Source of the DNA: JBBWZH01 sp035544115
GTDB taxonomy: Bacteria; Actinomycetota; Actinomycetes; Mycobacteriales; CADCTP01
NCBI GenBank assembly: GCA_963714145.1
Contig: OY970235.1
Location: 8,184,001-8,248,000 of the forward strand
Reading direction: 5' to 3'
DNA: 64,000 nucleotides
Under the pieces are notes generated by a model, which had not been told where the DNA came from, did not search any database, and saw only the letters and a list, made by a program, of their open reading frames with translations. Of the stretch, positions 32,527-42,183 are shown piece after piece. Numbering within the stretch: position 1 is the first letter of the stretch; each line of letters opens with the position of its first letter. The translations under genes were made by a program, and so were the position numbers.

Positions 32527-33848
32527 CGACCGTCGACGACCCGTACGCGTCCGCGCGGGAGACCACCGAGGGGCCGGTCTACACGGTCACCGGCGGCGAC
32601 TGGGAGAGCCTGCTCGCGTCCGGCGACCCGATCAGCGAGGAGCGGCTGGTCCTCAACATGGGCCCGCAGCACCCGTCCACGCACGGGGTGCTCCGGCTGG
32701 TGCTGGAGCTGGAAGGCGAGACGGTCACCCAGACCCGGCTGGTGATCGGCTACCTGCACACCGGCATCGAGAAGAACGCCGAGTACCGCACCTGGACGCA
32801 GGGCACCACGTTCGTCACCCGGATGGACTACCTCGCCCCGATCTTCAACGAGACCGCGTACTGCCTCGCGGTGGAGAAGCTGCTCGGCATCACCGCGCCG
32901 GAGCGCGCCACCACCCTGCGGGTGCTGCTGATGGAGCTGAACCGGGTCTCCTCGCACTGGGTCTGGCTGGCCACCGGCGGCATGGAGATCGGCGCGCTGA
33001 CCGCGATGACCAACGGCTTCCGGGCCCGGGAGAAGTGCCTGGACCTGCTGGAGCTGATCACCGGCCTGCGGATGAACCACGCGTTCGTCCGGCCCGGCGG
33101 CCTCGCGCAGGACCTGCCGCCCGGCGCGGTGGAGCAGATCCGGGCCTGGATCCCGGAGATGTACCGGGAGATCGCCGACATGGAGGCGCTGCTCTCCGGT
33201 CAGCCGATCTGGAAGGCCCGCCTGAAGAACGTCGGCTACCTGGACGTGCAGGGCGCGCTGGCGCTCGGCGTGACCGGGCCGCTGCTGCGCTCGGCCGGGC
33301 TGGCCTGGGACCTGCGCAAGATCGAGCCGTACTGCGGCTACGAGGACTACAAGTTCGACGTCCCGACCTCGACGGACGGCGACTGCTGGGCCCGGTACGA
33401 GGTGCGGCTGGCCGAGATCCGCGAGTCGGTGCGGATCGTCGAGCAGGCGCTGGACCGGCTGGAGCCGGGCCCGGTCATGGTGGCCGACCGCAAGGTCGCC
33501 TGGCCGGCGCAGCTGGCGCTCGGCCCGGACGGTCTGGGCAACTCGCTGGACCACGTCAAGAAGATCATGGGCCAGTCCATGGAGGCGCTGATCCACCACT
33601 TCAAGCTGGTCACGGAGGGCTTCCGGGTGCCGCCCGGCCAGGTGTACGTGCCGATCGAGTCGCCCCGCGGCGAGCTCGGCTACCACCTGGTCTCCGACGG
33701 TGGCACCCGGCCGTTCCGGGTGCACGTCCGGGAGCCCTCGTTCATCAACCTGCAGGCCACGCCGGCGATGACGGAGGGCGCGCTGATCGCCGACGTCATC
33801 GCCGCCGTCGCCTCGATCGACCCGGTCATGGGTGGAGTGGACAGGTAG
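32523..33848 (+). CDS. nuoD: NADH-quinone oxidoreductase subunit D
   Basis: A 441-residue subunit (49-kDa type) that forms the quinone pocket with NuoB. NMGPQHPSTHGVLRLVLELEG holds the pocket His, and RVSSHWVW, PGGLAQDLP and DPVMGGVDR are conserved. ATG start overlaps the nuoC stop. Confidence 0.97.
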   Translation: MTTVDDPYASARETTEGPVYTVTGGDWESLLASGDPISEERLVLNMGPQHPSTHGVLRLVLELEGETVTQTRLVIGYLHTGIEKNAEYRTWTQGTTFVTRMDYLAPIFNETAYCLAVEKLLGITAPERATTLRVLLMELNRVSSHWVWLATGGMEIGALTAMTNGFRAREKCLDLLELITGLRMNHAFVRPGGLAQDLPPGAVEQIRAWIPEMYREIADMEALLSGQPIWKARLKNVGYLDVQGALALGVTGPLLRSAGLAWDLRKIEPYCGYEDYKFDVPTSTDGDCWARYEVRLAEIRESVRIVEQALDRLEPGPVMVADRKVAWPAQLALGPDGLGNSLDHVKKIMGQSMEALIHHFKLVTEGFRVPPGQVYVPIESPRGELGYHLVSDGGTRPFRVHVREPSFINLQATPAMTEGALIADVIAAVASIDPVMGGVDR

Positions 33849-33851
33849 GCC

Positions 33852-35144
33852 GTGGCACTGACTGAGGACACCCGACTGCGCGCGCGGGAGATCGTCGGCC
33901 GCTACCCGAGGTCGCGGTCGGCGTTGCTGCCGATGCTGCACCTGGTGCAGGCGGAGGAGGGCTACGTCAGCCCGGACGGCATCGCGCTCTGCGCCGAGGA
34001 ACTGGGCCTGACCAAGGCCGAGGTCGGCGCGGTGGCCACCTTCTACACCATGTACAAGCGCCGCCCGACCGGCGACTGGCTGGTCAGCGTCTGCACCAAC
34101 ACGGTCTGCGGGATGCTCGGCGGCGACGCGATCTACGCGTCGCTGTCCGAGCAGCTCGGCGTCCGGCACGACCAGACCACGCCGGACGGGACGATCACGC
34201 TGGAGCACGCCGAGTGCCTGGCCGCCTGCGACTACGCCCCGGTGGTCACGGTCAACTACGAGTTCTACGACAACCAGGACACCGAGTCGGCCACCGACCT
34301 GGTCAAGCAGCTGCGCGAAGGGTCGCGCCCGGCGCCGACCCGGGGCGCCCCGCTGTGCACGTTCAAGGAGATGTCCCGGCAGCTGGCCGGTTTCCGGGAC
34401 GAGCGCGCGGACGCGGTCGGCGCCGGCCCGGCCGGCGAGCCGACGCTGGCCGGCGCCCGGTTCGCCGCGCAGCACCTGCAGACCGCGCCGGGCTACCCGG
34501 TGGAGACCCCGAACGGCCGGGCCGCCACACCGGCGGCGAAGCCGGCCGCGGTGCCGGCCACCAAGCCGGCCGCGCCGGTGGCGAAGCCGGCGGCACCGGT
34601 CAGCGCCGCGCCAGCGACGGCCCCGGCCAAGCCGGCCGCCACCGTGCCGCCTCCGGCGGCTCCACCCGCGCCGCCTCCGGCGGCTCCGGCCGTGCCGCCT
34701 CAGGCGGCGGCTTCAGCGACCTCGGCCACCCCGACGGCTCCTGCCCGCCCGGCCACCCCGGCCACTCCGGCGGCACCTGCCCGCCCGGCCACCCCGGCCA
34801 CTCCGGCGGCACCTGCCCGCCCGGCCACGCCGGCGGCACCGGCCGGCCCGGCGGCATCGGCCAGGCCGGCGCCGCCGGAGCCGGGTAAGGAGGCCGCGGC
34901 CGACCCGGCCGCGAAACCGGCCGCCAAGCCGGCCGGCCGATCGGCCGCCAAGCCGACGGCGGGCCGGCCGACCGCGCGGCCGAGCGGCCGGCCGACCGCC
35001 CGGCGCGGCGGTGCCCGGCCCGGCAATCCGGCCGAGGCGGCCGGCGCCGGCCGGTCCCAGCCGAGCGCGCACGACGCACCGCTGTCCACTTCGGACTCCG
35101 ATCCGGACAACGCCAGCGACCCCGCCGACGAGAAAGGAGACTGA
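33852..35144 (+). CDS. nuoE: NADH-quinone oxidoreductase subunit E with long Pro/Ala tail
   Basis: A 430-residue form of the 24-kDa subunit. The thioredoxin-like domain (about 1-170) binds a [2Fe-2S] cluster through CTNTVC and CLAAC (CX4C and CX3C). It should relay electrons beside NuoF. Ordinary NuoE ends near residue 200; from about 220 to 410 the sequence is AKPA, APAAP and ARPATPA repeats, followed by an acidic end. GTG start, 3 bases after nuoD. The tail may reach into the cytoplasm as a tether; its role is unknown. Confidence 0.94.
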   Translation: MALTEDTRLRAREIVGRYPRSRSALLPMLHLVQAEEGYVSPDGIALCAEELGLTKAEVGAVATFYTMYKRRPTGDWLVSVCTNTVCGMLGGDAIYASLSEQLGVRHDQTTPDGTITLEHAECLAACDYAPVVTVNYEFYDNQDTESATDLVKQLREGSRPAPTRGAPLCTFKEMSRQLAGFRDERADAVGAGPAGEPTLAGARFAAQHLQTAPGYPVETPNGRAATPAAKPAAVPATKPAAPVAKPAAPVSAAPATAPAKPAATVPPPAAPPAPPPAAPAVPPQAAASATSATPTAPARPATPATPAAPARPATPATPAAPARPATPAAPAGPAASARPAPPEPGKEAAADPAAKPAAKPAGRSAAKPTAGRPTARPSGRPTARRGGARPGNPAEAAGAGRSQPSAHDAPLSTSDSDPDNASDPADEKGD

Positions 35145-35147
35145 TCG

Positions 35148-36430
<1,283 letters not shown>

Positions 36431-36434
<4 letters not shown>

Positions 36435-36565
36435 ACTCACCCCACGAAACCGCTCCGCGCGCTGGCCGCGCTCCACGCTTGGCCACCCCACGAAAGCGCT
36501 CCGCGCGCTGGGCGCGCTGCACGCTTCCGCGGGGACCCCGGACCTTCCGCGGGGGCCCGGTATGA
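36431..36565 (+). CDS. 44-codon ORF bridging nuoF and nuoG
   Basis: The ATG (36431-36433) overlaps the nuoF stop and the TGA (36563-36565) overlaps the nuoG ATG, so the ORF exactly fills the gap. The peptide starts MNSPHETAPRAGRAP, is very basic, and has no recognisable fold. It is built from two 42-base direct repeats in different frames, so it is probably a repeat insertion kept open to preserve coupling. Whether the peptide has a role is unknown. Confidence 0.45.
36439..36526. repeat. Pair of 42-base direct repeats in the nuoF-nuoG gap
   Basis: Copies at 36439-36480 and 36485-36526 differ at only three positions (each C in the first, G in the second). Both contain CCCACGAAA and CTCCGCGCGCTGG. 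The period is 46 bases. This looks like a dispersed genomic element that has entered the operon. Confidence 0.7.
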
Positions 36566-39033
36566 CGGTCACGGCGGGCGGGTCCGCGCCGCCGGTGGCG
36601 CCGCCGGACAACCTGCTCACCGTCACGGTGGACGGGTTCGAGGTGCGGGTGCCGAAGGGGACGCTGATCATCCGGGCGGCCGAGCAGCTCGGCGTGCAGA
36701 TCCCTCGGTTCTGCGACCACCCGCTGCTGGACCCGGTCGGCGCCTGCCGGCAGTGTCTGGTCGAGGTGGAGGGCCAGCGCAAGCCGGTCGCGTCCTGCAC
36801 CACCACGGTCGCGGACGGGATGGTGGTGCGCACCCAGCTCACCTCGCCGGTGGCGGACAAGGCGCAGCAGGGCAACATGGAGATGCTGCTGATCAACCAC
36901 CCGCTGGACTGCCCGATCTGCGACAAGGGCGGCGAGTGCCCGCTGCAGAACCAGGCGATGTCCAACGGCCGGGCCGACTCTCGGTTCGTGGAGGTCAAGC
37001 GCACCTACCCGAAGCCGATCGCGATCTCCAGCCAGGTGCTGCTGGACCGGGAGCGGTGCGTGCTGTGCGCCCGCTGCACCCGGTTCTCCCAGCAGGTGGC
37101 CGGCGACCCGTTCATCGAGCTGTTCGAGCGCGGCGCGCTGGAGCAGGTCGCGATCTACACCGACACCCCGTTCCAGTCCTACTTCTCCGGCAACACCGTG
37201 CAGATCTGCCCGGTGGGCGCGCTGACCGGGGCGGCGTACCGGTTCCGGGCCCGGCCGTTCGACCTGATGTCCACGCCGAGCGTCTGCGAGCACTGCGCGT
37301 CCGGCTGCGCGCAGCGCACCGACTGGCGGCGCGGCAAGGTGACCCGCCGGCTGGCCGCGGACGACCCGGCGGTGAACGAGGAGTGGAACTGCGACAAGGG
37401 CCGGTGGGCGTTCAAGTACGCGACCCAGGACGACCGGCTGACCACGCCGCTGGTCCGCGACGAGTCCGGTGAACTGGTCGCGACGTCCTGGACCGAGGCG
37501 CTGGAGCGGGCCGCGACCGGGCTGCGGGAGGCGGTCGGCGCCGGTGGCGTCGGCGTGCTGCCCGGCGGCCGGCTGACCCTGGAGGACGCGTACGCGTACG
37601 CGAAGTTCGCCCGGGTCGCTCTCGGGACCAACGACATCGACGCCCGGGCCCGCGCGCACTCGGCCGAGGAACTGGACTTCCTCGCCGCGCGGGTGGCCGG
37701 AGTGCCGCCGGCCGCCGGCGGGGTGACCTACGCCGACCTGGAGACCGCGCCGGCCGTGCTGCTGCTCGGGTTCGAGCCCGAGGAGGAGTCGCCGATCGTG
37801 TTCCTGCGGCTGCGCAAGGCGGCCCGCACGCACGGTACCCGGGTGTTCGCGCTGGCCGCGGTGCTGTCCGAGGGCGTGCGCAAGGCGTCCGGCACGCTGC
37901 TGCCGACCGTGCCGGGACAGGAGCCGGCGCTGCTGCGCCGGCTCACCGGGACGACCCGCGCGGACACGCCGGAGCTGCGCGCCGCGGCCGAGGCGCTGCG
38001 GGCGCCCGGCGCGGTGATCCTGGCCGGTGAGCGGCTGGCCGAGATCCCCGGCGCGCTGACCGGCGCGATCGCGCTGGCCACGCACACCGGCGCCCGGCTG
38101 GCCTGGGTGCCGCGGCGGGCCGGCGAGCGGGCCGCGGTGGACGCCGGCGCGCTGCCCACGCTGCTGCCCGGCGGCCGGCTGGTCACCGATGACGCCGCCC
38201 GGGCCGAGGTGGAGCGGGCCTGGGACGTCACGCTGCCGACCACGCCCGGCCGCGACCTGACCGGCATCCTGACCGCCGCCGCGACCGGGGCGCTGTCCGC
38301 GCTGCTGGTCGGCGGCGTCGACCCGGACGACCTGCCCGACCCGGCGCTGGCCCGCGAGGCGCTGGCCGGCGTCGGCTTCGTGATCAGCCTGGAGCTGAGC
38401 CGCTCGGCCGTGACCGACTACGCGGACGTGGTGCTGCCGGTCGCGGCGGCCGCGGAGAAGTCCGGCAGCTACGTCAACTGGGAGGGCCGGCGCCGTCCGT
38501 TCGGCACCACGCTCGTCGGTGCCACGGCGCTGCCGGACGGCCGGGTGCTGCACGCGCTGGCCGACGAGCTGGACGTGCGGCTGGCCCTGCCCACCGCGGC
38601 CGCCGCACTGTCCGAAGTGGACCTGCTCGGGGTCACCGAGCGGCCCCGGCCGGCCGGCCCGACGGTGCCGGCCGCCGGCGAGCCGACTGTCGCGAGTGGA
38701 CAGGCGGTGCTGGCCAGCTGGCGGCTGCTGCTGGACAACGGATCGCTGCAGGACGGTGAGCCGAACCTGGCCGGCACCGCGAAGGCCACGGTCGCGCTGC
38801 TCTCCCCGGACACCGCCGCCGAGTTGGGCCTCGTCCCGGGTGACCCGCTGGCCGTGTCCACCGAGCGGGGCACGATCACGCTGCCGCTGCGGTTGGCCGA
38901 CCTGCCCGACCGGGTGGTCTGGCTGCCGGCGAACTCGGCCGGTTCGACGGTCCGGGCCACCCTCGGTGCCGGCGCCGGCACGGTCGTCCAGTTGGCAGCC
39001 GGTGCTGCCGCGCCGGAAGGGGATGCCGAATGA
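36562..39033 (+). CDS. nuoG: NADH-quinone oxidoreductase subunit G
   Basis: An 823-residue iron-sulfur subunit. N-terminal [2Fe-2S] ferredoxin domain with CDHPLLDPVGACRQC, the His-Cys cluster HPLDCPICDKGGEC, two further cluster motifs (CVLCARC, QICPVGAL), and the extra N7-type CEHCASGC at about residue 245. A molybdopterin-oxidoreductase-like domain without obvious cofactor role follows. ATG start overlaps the stop of the 44-codon ORF; the end overlaps nuoH. Confidence 0.96.
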   Translation: MTVTAGGSAPPVAPPDNLLTVTVDGFEVRVPKGTLIIRAAEQLGVQIPRFCDHPLLDPVGACRQCLVEVEGQRKPVASCTTTVADGMVVRTQLTSPVADKAQQGNMEMLLINHPLDCPICDKGGECPLQNQAMSNGRADSRFVEVKRTYPKPIAISSQVLLDRERCVLCARCTRFSQQVAGDPFIELFERGALEQVAIYTDTPFQSYFSGNTVQICPVGALTGAAYRFRARPFDLMSTPSVCEHCASGCAQRTDWRRGKVTRRLAADDPAVNEEWNCDKGRWAFKYATQDDRLTTPLVRDESGELVATSWTEALERAATGLREAVGAGGVGVLPGGRLTLEDAYAYAKFARVALGTNDIDARARAHSAEELDFLAARVAGVPPAAGGVTYADLETAPAVLLLGFEPEEESPIVFLRLRKAARTHGTRVFALAAVLSEGVRKASGTLLPTVPGQEPALLRRLTGTTRADTPELRAAAEALRAPGAVILAGERLAEIPGALTGAIALATHTGARLAWVPRRAGERAAVDAGALPTLLPGGRLVTDDAARAEVERAWDVTLPTTPGRDLTGILTAAATGALSALLVGGVDPDDLPDPALAREALAGVGFVISLELSRSAVTDYADVVLPVAAAAEKSGSYVNWEGRRRPFGTTLVGATALPDGRVLHALADELDVRLALPTAAAALSEVDLLGVTERPRPAGPTVPAAGEPTVASGQAVLASWRLLLDNGSLQDGEPNLAGTAKATVALLSPDTAAELGLVPGDPLAVSTERGTITLPLRLADLPDRVVWLPANSAGSTVRATLGAGAGTVVQLAAGAAAPEGDAE

Positions 39034-40337
39034 CCGCTCTGGCGGAGGCGCAGCCGCTGGACCAGTTCGGCAACGAGCCGTTCTGGGTGATCCTGATCAA
39101 GGTCGTCGCGGTCTTCGCGTTCCTGGTCGTGATGACGCTGTTCGCGATCTGGTTCGAGCGCCGGGTGGTGGCCCGGATGCAGAACCGGGTCGGCCCGAAC
39201 CGGGTCGGTCCGGGCGGCGCGCTGCAGAGCCTGGCCGACGGCCTGAAGCTGGCCTTCAAGGAAGACCTCATGCCGGCGCTGGCGGACAAGCCGGTGTTCT
39301 TCCTGGCCCCGGTGCTGTCGGCGGTGCCGGCGTTCCTGGCGTTCTCGGTCATCCCGTTCGGCCCGACGGTGAGCATGTTCGGCCACCGCACGGCGCTGCA
39401 GTTGACCGACCTGCCGGTCGGCGTGCTGATCGTGTTCGCCTGCAGTTCGCTGGGCGTCTACGGCATCGTGCTGTCCGGCTGGGCGTCCGGCTCGACCTAC
39501 CCGCTGCTCGGCGGGCTGCGCAGCGCCGCCCAGATGATCAGCTACGAGGTCGCGATGGGGCTCTCCTTCGTCGCGGTCTTCCTGTACGCCGGCACGATGT
39601 CGACGTCCGGCATCGTCGACGCGCAGCAGAAGCTCTGGTACGGGCTGCTGCTGCTGCCCTCGTTCCTGGTCTACCTGATAGCGGTGATCGGCGAGACCAA
39701 CCGGGCCCCGTTCGACCTCCCGGAGGCCGAGTCGGAGCTGGTCGGCGGCTTCCACACCGAGTACTCGTCGCTGAAGTTCGCGCTGTTCTTCCTGGCCGAG
39801 TACATCAACATGGTCACCGTCTCGGCGCTGGCCACCACGCTGTTCCTGGGCGGCTGGCGGGCCCCCTGGCCGGTGTCCAGTCTGGCCCCGGGGCTGAACT
39901 CGGGCTGGTGGCCGCTGCTCTGGTTCACCATCAAGCTGCTGATCGCTCTGTTCGTCTTCGTCTGGCTGCGCGGCACGCTGCCCCGGCTGCGGTACGACCA
40001 GTTCATGCGGTTCGGCTGGAAGGTGCTGGTGCCGATCAGCCTGCTCTGGATCCTGGTCATCGGCGCGTTCAGCGTGTTGAACAACGAGGGCTACGGTGCC
40101 CGGGAGAAGATCCTGTACGTGGGGCTGCCGATCGCGGCGCTGCTGCTGATCGCCTCGATGTTCCTGCCGGAACGGACGATCGAGCCGCCGGAGGAGCCGG
40201 TGCCCGAGTCGCAGGGCGGCTACCCGGTGCCGCCGATGGACCTGCGCGTGCCGCCGACCCCGCGGATTCGGGTCCGCGCCGGAGCGTCCACAGTGGACCT
40301 CACCACGACAGTGGAAAGGGAGCCCGGCGATGCTTGA
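39030..40337 (+). CDS. nuoH: NADH-quinone oxidoreductase subunit H
   Basis: A 435-residue membrane subunit with about eight helices that lines the quinone channel. Family motifs MQNRVGPNRVGPGGALQSLADG, GETNRAPFDLPEAESELVGG and RYDQFMRFGWK are complete. A Pro-rich cytoplasmic tail of about 50 residues follows the last helix. ATGA overlap with nuoG; the end overlaps nuoI by 8 bases. Confidence 0.97.
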   Translation: MTALAEAQPLDQFGNEPFWVILIKVVAVFAFLVVMTLFAIWFERRVVARMQNRVGPNRVGPGGALQSLADGLKLAFKEDLMPALADKPVFFLAPVLSAVPAFLAFSVIPFGPTVSMFGHRTALQLTDLPVGVLIVFACSSLGVYGIVLSGWASGSTYPLLGGLRSAAQMISYEVAMGLSFVAVFLYAGTMSTSGIVDAQQKLWYGLLLLPSFLVYLIAVIGETNRAPFDLPEAESELVGGFHTEYSSLKFALFFLAEYINMVTVSALATTLFLGGWRAPWPVSSLAPGLNSGWWPLLWFTIKLLIALFVFVWLRGTLPRLRYDQFMRFGWKVLVPISLLWILVIGAFSVLNNEGYGAREKILYVGLPIAALLLIASMFLPERTIEPPEEPVPESQGGYPVPPMDLRVPPTPRIRVRAGASTVDLTTTVEREPGDA

Positions 40338-40950
40338 TGCGGTCAAGGGCTTCGGCCTGACCTTCTCCACCATGTTCCGCAAGGTCGTCACCGTGAAGTA
40401 CCCCGAGGTGATGAAGCCGACCGCGCCGCGCTACCACGGCCGGCACGTGCTGAACCGGCACCCGGACGGCCTGGAGAAGTGCGTCGGCTGCGAGCTCTGC
40501 GCCTGGGCCTGCCCGGCCGACGCGATCTACGTGGAGGGCGCGGACAACACCGAGCAGGCCCGGTTCTCCCCCGGCGAGCGGTACGGCGCGGTCTACCAGA
40601 TCAACTACCTGCGCTGCATCTTCTGCGGCCTGTGCATCGAGGCCTGCCCGACCCGGGCGCTGACCATGTCGAACGAGTACGAGCTGGCCGACGACAACCG
40701 GCAGGACCTGATCTTCACCAAGGACAAGCTGCTCGCCCCGCTGCTGCCCGGGATGGAAGCGCCGCCGCACCCGATGCGCCTGGGCGACTCGGAGCAGGCG
40801 TACTACGTGGACGTCCCGGCCCGCACCACCCGCGCGGCCGACGCGCCGGGCAAGTCGGTGCCGGCCGACGACACGGCCCGGGCCGGCGCCCGGGTGAACG
40901 TCAGCGGCGAGGACTCCACGATCGGCTCCAGCGACGGAGGTGACCGGTGA
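40330..40950 (+). CDS. nuoI: NADH-quinone oxidoreductase subunit I
   Basis: A 206-residue subunit with two [4Fe-4S] clusters: CVGCELCAWACP and CIFCGLCIEACP. It connects NuoG to NuoB. The C-terminal 50 residues are a variable tail. Start overlaps the nuoH end; stop overlaps nuoJ (GTGA). Confidence 0.97.
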   Translation: MLDAVKGFGLTFSTMFRKVVTVKYPEVMKPTAPRYHGRHVLNRHPDGLEKCVGCELCAWACPADAIYVEGADNTEQARFSPGERYGAVYQINYLRCIFCGLCIEACPTRALTMSNEYELADDNRQDLIFTKDKLLAPLLPGMEAPPHPMRLGDSEQAYYVDVPARTTRAADAPGKSVPADDTARAGARVNVSGEDSTIGSSDGGDR

Positions 40951-41879
40951 TCGGTGCGCTCGCCGCGGCTCCGGGCGCGGTACCCATCGCGGAGGCGGTG
41001 GTGTTCTGGATCATGGCCCCGCTCGCCCTCGGTGGCGCGCTGGGCATGGTGCTGGCCCGCAACGCGGTGCACTCGGCGCTGTTCCTGGTGCTCACCATGG
41101 GCTGTCTCGGCGTCTTCTACTTCGTCGAGCAGGGCCCGTTCATCGGCGTCGTGCAGATCATCGTCTACACCGGCGCCATCATGATCTTGTTCCTGTTCGT
41201 GATCATGCTGGTCGGCCGCGAGTCGAGCGATTCGCTGGTGGAGACGCTGCGCGGGCAACGGGTCGCCGCGATCCTGCTCGGCCTCGGGTTCGCCGGGCTG
41301 GCCGGCACCGCGATCGGCCGCTCGCTGGAGCACGCCACCCCGGCCGGGCTGACCTCGGTCAACGCCAACGGGCAGAACGTCGCCGCGATCGCCGAGAAGC
41401 TGTTCACCAACTACCTGTTCGCGTTCGAGCTCACCAGCGCGCTGCTGATCGTGGCCGCGGTCGGCGCGATGGTGCTGGCCCACGTCGAGCACGAGCCCGG
41501 CACCCGGCGCACCCAGCGCGAGCTGTCCCGGGAGCGGTTCCGCAGCGGCCGCCCGCAGCCGCTGCCCGGCCCGGGCGTCTTCGCCACCGGCGACTCGATC
41601 GCCACCCCGGCGCTGCTGCCGGACGGATCGATCGCGCCGGACAGCCTGTCCCGGCTGGTCGAGCCGCAGTTGCCGGCCGAGCCGGGCCTGCTGCCGGCGC
41701 TGCCGGACGGCGGTCAGGTCGACGCCGACGACGAGGTGCGGGCCCGGGTGGCCCGGGCCGAGGCCGGCACCGCGGCCAAGTCCCAGGCCAACGCGGCCGC
41801 CCGGGCCGAGGCGGGCGCCGCGGCCGACGCGGCGGCCGTCCGGGCCGAGGCTGACGTGACCTCCGGGAGCGAGTGGTGA
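40947..41879 (+). CDS. nuoJ: NADH-quinone oxidoreductase subunit J, extended tail
   Basis: A 310-residue membrane subunit. Five helices occupy about residues 13-185; VLARNAVHSALFLVLTM and VQIIVYTGAIMILFLFVIML are the family motifs, the latter near the bulged helix that links quinone chemistry to proton movement. Residues 200-310 are an added Ala/Glu/Arg-rich tail, likely a long helix, not present in short NuoJ proteins. GTGA overlap with nuoI. Confidence 0.95.
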   Translation: MIGALAAAPGAVPIAEAVVFWIMAPLALGGALGMVLARNAVHSALFLVLTMGCLGVFYFVEQGPFIGVVQIIVYTGAIMILFLFVIMLVGRESSDSLVETLRGQRVAAILLGLGFAGLAGTAIGRSLEHATPAGLTSVNANGQNVAAIAEKLFTNYLFAFELTSALLIVAAVGAMVLAHVEHEPGTRRTQRELSRERFRSGRPQPLPGPGVFATGDSIATPALLPDGSIAPDSLSRLVEPQLPAEPGLLPALPDGGQVDADDEVRARVARAEAGTAAKSQANAAARAEAGAAADAAAVRAEADVTSGSEW

Positions 41880-42175
41880 CCCCGACGTACTACCTCGTGC
41901 TGTCCGCGGCGCTGTTCACCATCGGCGCGGTCGGCGTGCTGGTCCGGCGGAACGCGATCGTCGTGTTCATGTGCATCGAGCTGATGCTGAACGCGGCGAA
42001 CCTGACGCTGGTCACCTTCTCCCGGATCAACGGCACCCTGGACGGCCAGATCATGGCCTTCTTCGTCATGGTGGTGGCCGCCGCAGAGGTGGTCGTCGGG
42101 CTTGCGATCATCATGGCGATCTTCCGCACCCGCCGTTCGGCCTCGGTCGACGACGCCAACCTGCTGAAGTACTAA
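41876..42175 (+). CDS. nuoK: NADH-quinone oxidoreductase subunit K
   Basis: A 99-residue subunit with three helices. RRNAIVVFMCIELMLNAANL carries the key membrane Glu residue and AEVVVGLAIIMAIFR the second. GTG 41876 overlaps the nuoJ stop; GTG 41873 is one codon earlier and possible. Confidence 0.96.
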   Translation: MTPTYYLVLSAALFTIGAVGVLVRRNAIVVFMCIELMLNAANLTLVTFSRINGTLDGQIMAFFVMVVAAAEVVVGLAIIMAIFRTRRSASVDDANLLKY

Positions 42176-42183
42176 GAGGACCC

